Positions 61,921 to 64,000 of a stretch of 64,000 nucleotides of DNA are shown piece by piece. Numbering within the stretch: position 1 is the first letter of the stretch; each line of letters begins with the position of its first letter. The DNA lies in the NCBI RefSeq assembly GCF_019091455.1, contig NZ_JAGXJN010000003.1:1-64000 (forward strand). The letters are read 5' to 3'. The translations under genes and the position numbers were made by a program. Source of the stretch: Chitinophaga sp. GbtcB8 (GTDB lineage Bacteria > Bacteroidota > Bacteroidia > Chitinophagales > Chitinophagaceae). Under the pieces are notes generated by a model that did not search any database, had not been told where the DNA came from, and saw only the letters and a list, made by a program, of their open reading frames with translations.

Positions 61921-62098
61921 AGAATGTAAAATCATAAATGTAAAATTTCAAACCGACGAAGGAGGTTCATAGAGACCATTTAAAAGACTTTATGAACGAG
62001 ATAAATGTAAAAGTGAAATGCCGCGAATATGGGCCAGTACCCGTATCGCGGCATTTCACTTTTACATTTATGATTTAAAATTTTACATTTTACATTCT
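61921..62098. repeat. Nested inverted repeat with 26-bp perfect hairpin between convergent genes
   Basis: The inner arms at 62001-62026 and 62046-62071 are perfectly complementary over 26 bp; past a one-base bulge six more pairs close on a CCAGTA loop. Outside them AGAATGTAAAAT (61921-61932) is repeated inverted at 62087-62098, and further TAAATGTAAAA words occur in both arms. The element fills the whole gap between two convergent genes and could act as a bidirectional terminator, though no classical T-run follows. Confidence 0.85.
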
Positions 62099-62099
62099 A

Positions 62100-63215
62100 T
62101 TACTGCTGCGGCGCTGTCTGGAAAGAAACCTTCTCCACCACCACATCTAACTTCTTCAGCGCTGCCTGGTCTGATCTTACTTTTTTATCGCCGGTAACCT
62201 GGTCATATTGTTTCGGATCGCCGGTATTATTAGCTTTTAGCTGCAGGGTCACGCCTTTTTTATCCATAGCGCCACCGTCCCAGCTATCGATCATACCGCC
62301 GTTGGTCCAGTCAAAACCATTGATGCGGAATGCGCGGCCGTTGATCTTTATCAGCTTTTCCAGCGGGTCGCCGGGTTTAATACCAAAAGGCGATTTCCAT
62401 TTGGAATGCTCATGGGTAAAGGTTACGAGCTTGCTTTTATCTTCTTTAAATACTACTTCCATTTCATTATCCGTGTCCGGGAACACATAGTAACCGGTGC
62501 CCAGGTCATTGCCTTCCAGGTCCTGCGCAGGACGGGCTGCTACATTTTCCTTACCATATTTTTCCGCCAGCTGGTCCGGGGTGGTTAAGGGAAAAATGTT
62601 GCGCACATCCCAGTCATACGGATCTGCTGCCGGCGCAGCTGGAGCAGCGGGTGTGGCAGCAGGCGCTGTAGCGCTAGCAGGCGCGGTTTCCTGGGCGCTG
62701 CTGCCCGGTGTTACCGGCTGCCCGGTGGGGGCAGTGGAGGTAGCCGGTTGTGGCTGGGCAGGTGCTGCCGGCGGTGTGCCGGGAGCTACTGTGGCAAATT
62801 CACCGGATTTTATCAGGGTTGCTTTTTCTTCTGTAAGGGCTTTGGCCTCCCCTTTAAATTTATTTACCGTATAGGTAGCCAGGGGGAACACGTTGTTAGT
62901 TTGCAGGTTCATGGCGCGCAGGTTGGCAATCAGCTGCTGCCGGTTACAATCACTGAACTGGTACACGTATTTCAGGGCTGCATCCAGGGCCGCAGGGTCC
63001 TTTTTCAGCTCCACCATGGTTTTATCTATTTCCAGGCCGCCGGCGCCGCTGCGCGACATCTGGTCGGCTACAAATACCAGGAGGGGATCATTCTTCTGCT
63101 GGAACTTCTCTGCTGCTTTGGTAGAAAAATCTTCGGCCACGGCTTCCGCCAGCTTCACCTGTGCGCTGACGATCAATGGAAAAATGAGCGCGGCCAATAC
63201 TAAAATCCTTTTCAT
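62100..63215 (-). CDS. Exported protein of unknown function with Ala/Pro-rich linker
   Basis: A 371-residue exported protein; signal peptide 1-18 (ending IVSA). An N-terminal helical part (about 20-140; FQQKNDPLLVFVADQMSRSG) is joined by a low-complexity Ala/Pro/Thr linker (about 143-198) to a C-terminal domain (about 200-371) containing DWDVRNIFPLTTPDQLAEKYGKENV and FGIKPGDPLEKLIKINGRAFRINGFDWTNGG, a pattern seen in proteins that assess substrate strain in the envelope, but I name no family. Its stop is adjacent to the long hairpin. It is separated from the RiPP genes by 116 bp. Confidence 0.8.
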   Translation of the reverse strand: MKRILVLAALIFPLIVSAQVKLAEAVAEDFSTKAAEKFQQKNDPLLVFVADQMSRSGAGGLEIDKTMVELKKDPAALDAALKYVYQFSDCNRQQLIANLRAMNLQTNNVFPLATYTVNKFKGEAKALTEEKATLIKSGEFATVAPGTPPAAPAQPQPATSTAPTGQPVTPGSSAQETAPASATAPAATPAAPAAPAADPYDWDVRNIFPLTTPDQLAEKYGKENVAARPAQDLEGNDLGTGYYVFPDTDNEMEVVFKEDKSKLVTFTHEHSKWKSPFGIKPGDPLEKLIKINGRAFRINGFDWTNGGMIDSWDGGAMDKKGVTLQLKANNTGDPKQYDQVTGDKKVRSDQAALKKLDVVVEKVSFQTAPQQ

Positions 63216-63331
63216 GTGTGAGTGGATTGAATAACTGATAATCTAACTAATGGTATAAACGCTTCCGTACTCACTAAATTATGCAATATTTCCGCGCGGC
63301 CCGTTTTATTCTTAAGGGGAGTGATCTGGGG

Positions 63332-63769
63332 TTAAAAAGCCTGGCCGGGTTCCAGCATCAGCACCACGCCCTGGTCATGGTCCTCGATCCAGCCTTTCAG
63401 AAAGGTGGCTTTGTCCACTTCTATCAGCCCTTTTTCCGGGTCGGCCATTAGTATCTGGCTGCCTGGCTGCCCGCTGTTATAGTCCTGCGGGGGTATTACC
63501 ACAAAATGGTTGCGGTTCCAGAGTATAATGCAGGGCAGGGGCGTTTCCTGGTCCAGCTGCTCAAAAGTAACAGAAGCTGCCAGGGTATTAAACCCCATTT
63601 GCTCGGCTGCCTGCCGCAAATGCAGCAGGGAGGTGCCGTCATGGTCAATGGTAACAAACTGCCGCAGGCTTTCCGGCGTATAGGTTTTACCGTAGTGCCG
63701 GGCCACCATCCGTAAACAGGTAGGGCCGCAATCCATTTGTGCTAACTGTCTATAAATTGGAAAGTCCAT
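63332..63769 (-). CDS. Stand-alone C39 peptidase (bacteriocin leader peptidase)
   Basis: A 145-residue cysteine peptidase. The catalytic Cys sits in QLAQMDCGPTCLRMVARHYG (about residue 13), His in WNRNHFVVI and Asp in LMADPEKG, all in the order of the C39 domain. C39 domains are normally fused to an ABC transporter (PCAT) and cut double-glycine leaders; this protein ends at VLMLEPGQAF, exactly where the transporter part would begin. I chose ATG 63769 (MDFPIYRQ); an upstream ATG at 63826 is possible. It overlaps the dehydratase-like gene by 20 bp, so the two are coupled. Confidence 0.88.
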   Translation of the reverse strand: MDFPIYRQLAQMDCGPTCLRMVARHYGKTYTPESLRQFVTIDHDGTSLLHLRQAAEQMGFNTLAASVTFEQLDQETPLPCIILWNRNHFVVIPPQDYNSGQPGSQILMADPEKGLIEVDKATFLKGWIEDHDQGVVLMLEPGQAF

Positions 63770-64000
63770 GTTTGCTGGGTAATGGCTGTTGCTGTTTCTT
63801 TTTTTGAATGGCAAGCTGTGATTCATAATAGCGGCTCATAAAATGGTAGATCACCAGCTCATGTTTGCGCTGGTTGGAGAGCAGCATACGGTTCAGGAAC
63901 ATATGTATATAGCTGGAAAGCTGTTCGTGTACCGGTTGTGCCGACTTTTGCAAAGCAGCAGTATTGCGCATGGATCGCAGGGTAAAAATAGCGATCACTT
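63750..64000 (-). CDS. C-terminal end of a lantibiotic-dehydratase/thiopeptide-type protein (cut by window end)
   Basis: The last 80 or so codons of a gene that runs off the right edge. LSSYIHMFLNRMLLSNQRKHELVIYHFMSRYYES is typical of the C-terminus of SpaB_C/LanB-type or thiopeptide-type bacteriocin biosynthesis proteins (syiHMxxNRL...E...Y motif), which add or remove glutamate during dehydration of serine and threonine. The tail is Lys/Gln-rich. With the C39 peptidase it marks the end of a RiPP cluster whose precursor genes must lie beyond the window. Confidence 0.72.
   Translation of the reverse strand, partial: VIAIFTLRSMRNTAALQKSAQPVHEQLSSYIHMFLNRMLLSNQRKHELVIYHFMSRYYESQLAIQKKKQQQPLPSKHGLSNL

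Noticed and set aside
1-64000. CRISPR arrays, tRNA genes, transposases or prophage genes
   Set aside because: No regularly spaced repeats, tRNA-like cloverleaf sequences or DDE/integrase motifs were seen in any frame or gap.

Overview
The window reads as a chromosomal segment of a Bacteroidota bacterium, most likely of the Chitinophagaceae (Chitinophaga-like). The signs are three SusC/SusD outer-membrane nutrient-uptake pairs, an ECF sigma/FecR pair next to a SusC with an STN domain, promoters with the Bacteroidota -7 element TAnnTTTG, few Shine-Dalgarno sequences, many exported proteins ending their signal peptides in AQ, and moderate GC. All functional names come from reading motifs in the translated sequence; no database search was run.

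Layout. 1-110: 3' end of a 5S rRNA and its terminator. 136-6152: a lipoprotein, a LacI-type regulator, a decayed ECF sigma gene, then an operon for sugar-acid use (exported RraA-like protein, Tat-exported enolase-superfamily dehydratase, BASS-type transporter). 6299-8875: a large exported zinc metalloprotease. 9575-12719: the energy-coupling operon ExbB-ExbD-ExbD-TonB that powers SusC-type transporters. 12801-22001: mnmE and a mixed set (NIPSNAP, DUF4349, MOSC, a LamG-like secreted protein divergent from a membrane protein with a DNA-binding-like N-terminus, a YcaQ-type glycosylase). 22158-29024: SusD/SusC/FecR/sigma, an enzyme-free TonB-dependent signalling and uptake locus. 29277-29549: a fragment of a DUF4369-type gene.

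29590-34898 is an unusual duplicated cluster. Two Crp/Fnr paralogues are each divergent from one of two paralogous methyltransferases, and two paralogous ~90-residue proteins, a DUF983 protein, a DUF1275 membrane protein and a glycine-cleavage-H-like protein without the lipoyl lysine lie with them. Three intergenic regions share an AAAGT(G/C)ACTTT palindrome followed at similar spacing by TACCTTTG, suggesting one regulon.

35165-54375 is a polysaccharide-utilisation region: SusD/SusC, a LacI regulator with two visible operators (one a perfect 16-bp palindrome), an overlapping catabolic operon (iron alcohol dehydrogenase, DapA-like aldolase, PdxA2-like dehydrogenase, DUF1537 four-carbon-acid kinase, sodium/solute symporter), then SusC, SusD and a pectate-lyase-like enzyme.

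54780-59549 is a compact stressosome operon (RsbR, RsbS, RsbT, an ATPase-PP2C fusion, a histidine kinase with an RsbW-like N-terminal domain, a single-domain response regulator). 59694-61919 is a GH92 mannosidase-type enzyme, separated by a very long hairpin from an exported protein of unknown function. At the right edge a stand-alone C39 leader peptidase and the end of a lantibiotic-dehydratase-type protein show that a RiPP (class I lanthipeptide-like) cluster begins and continues beyond 64000.
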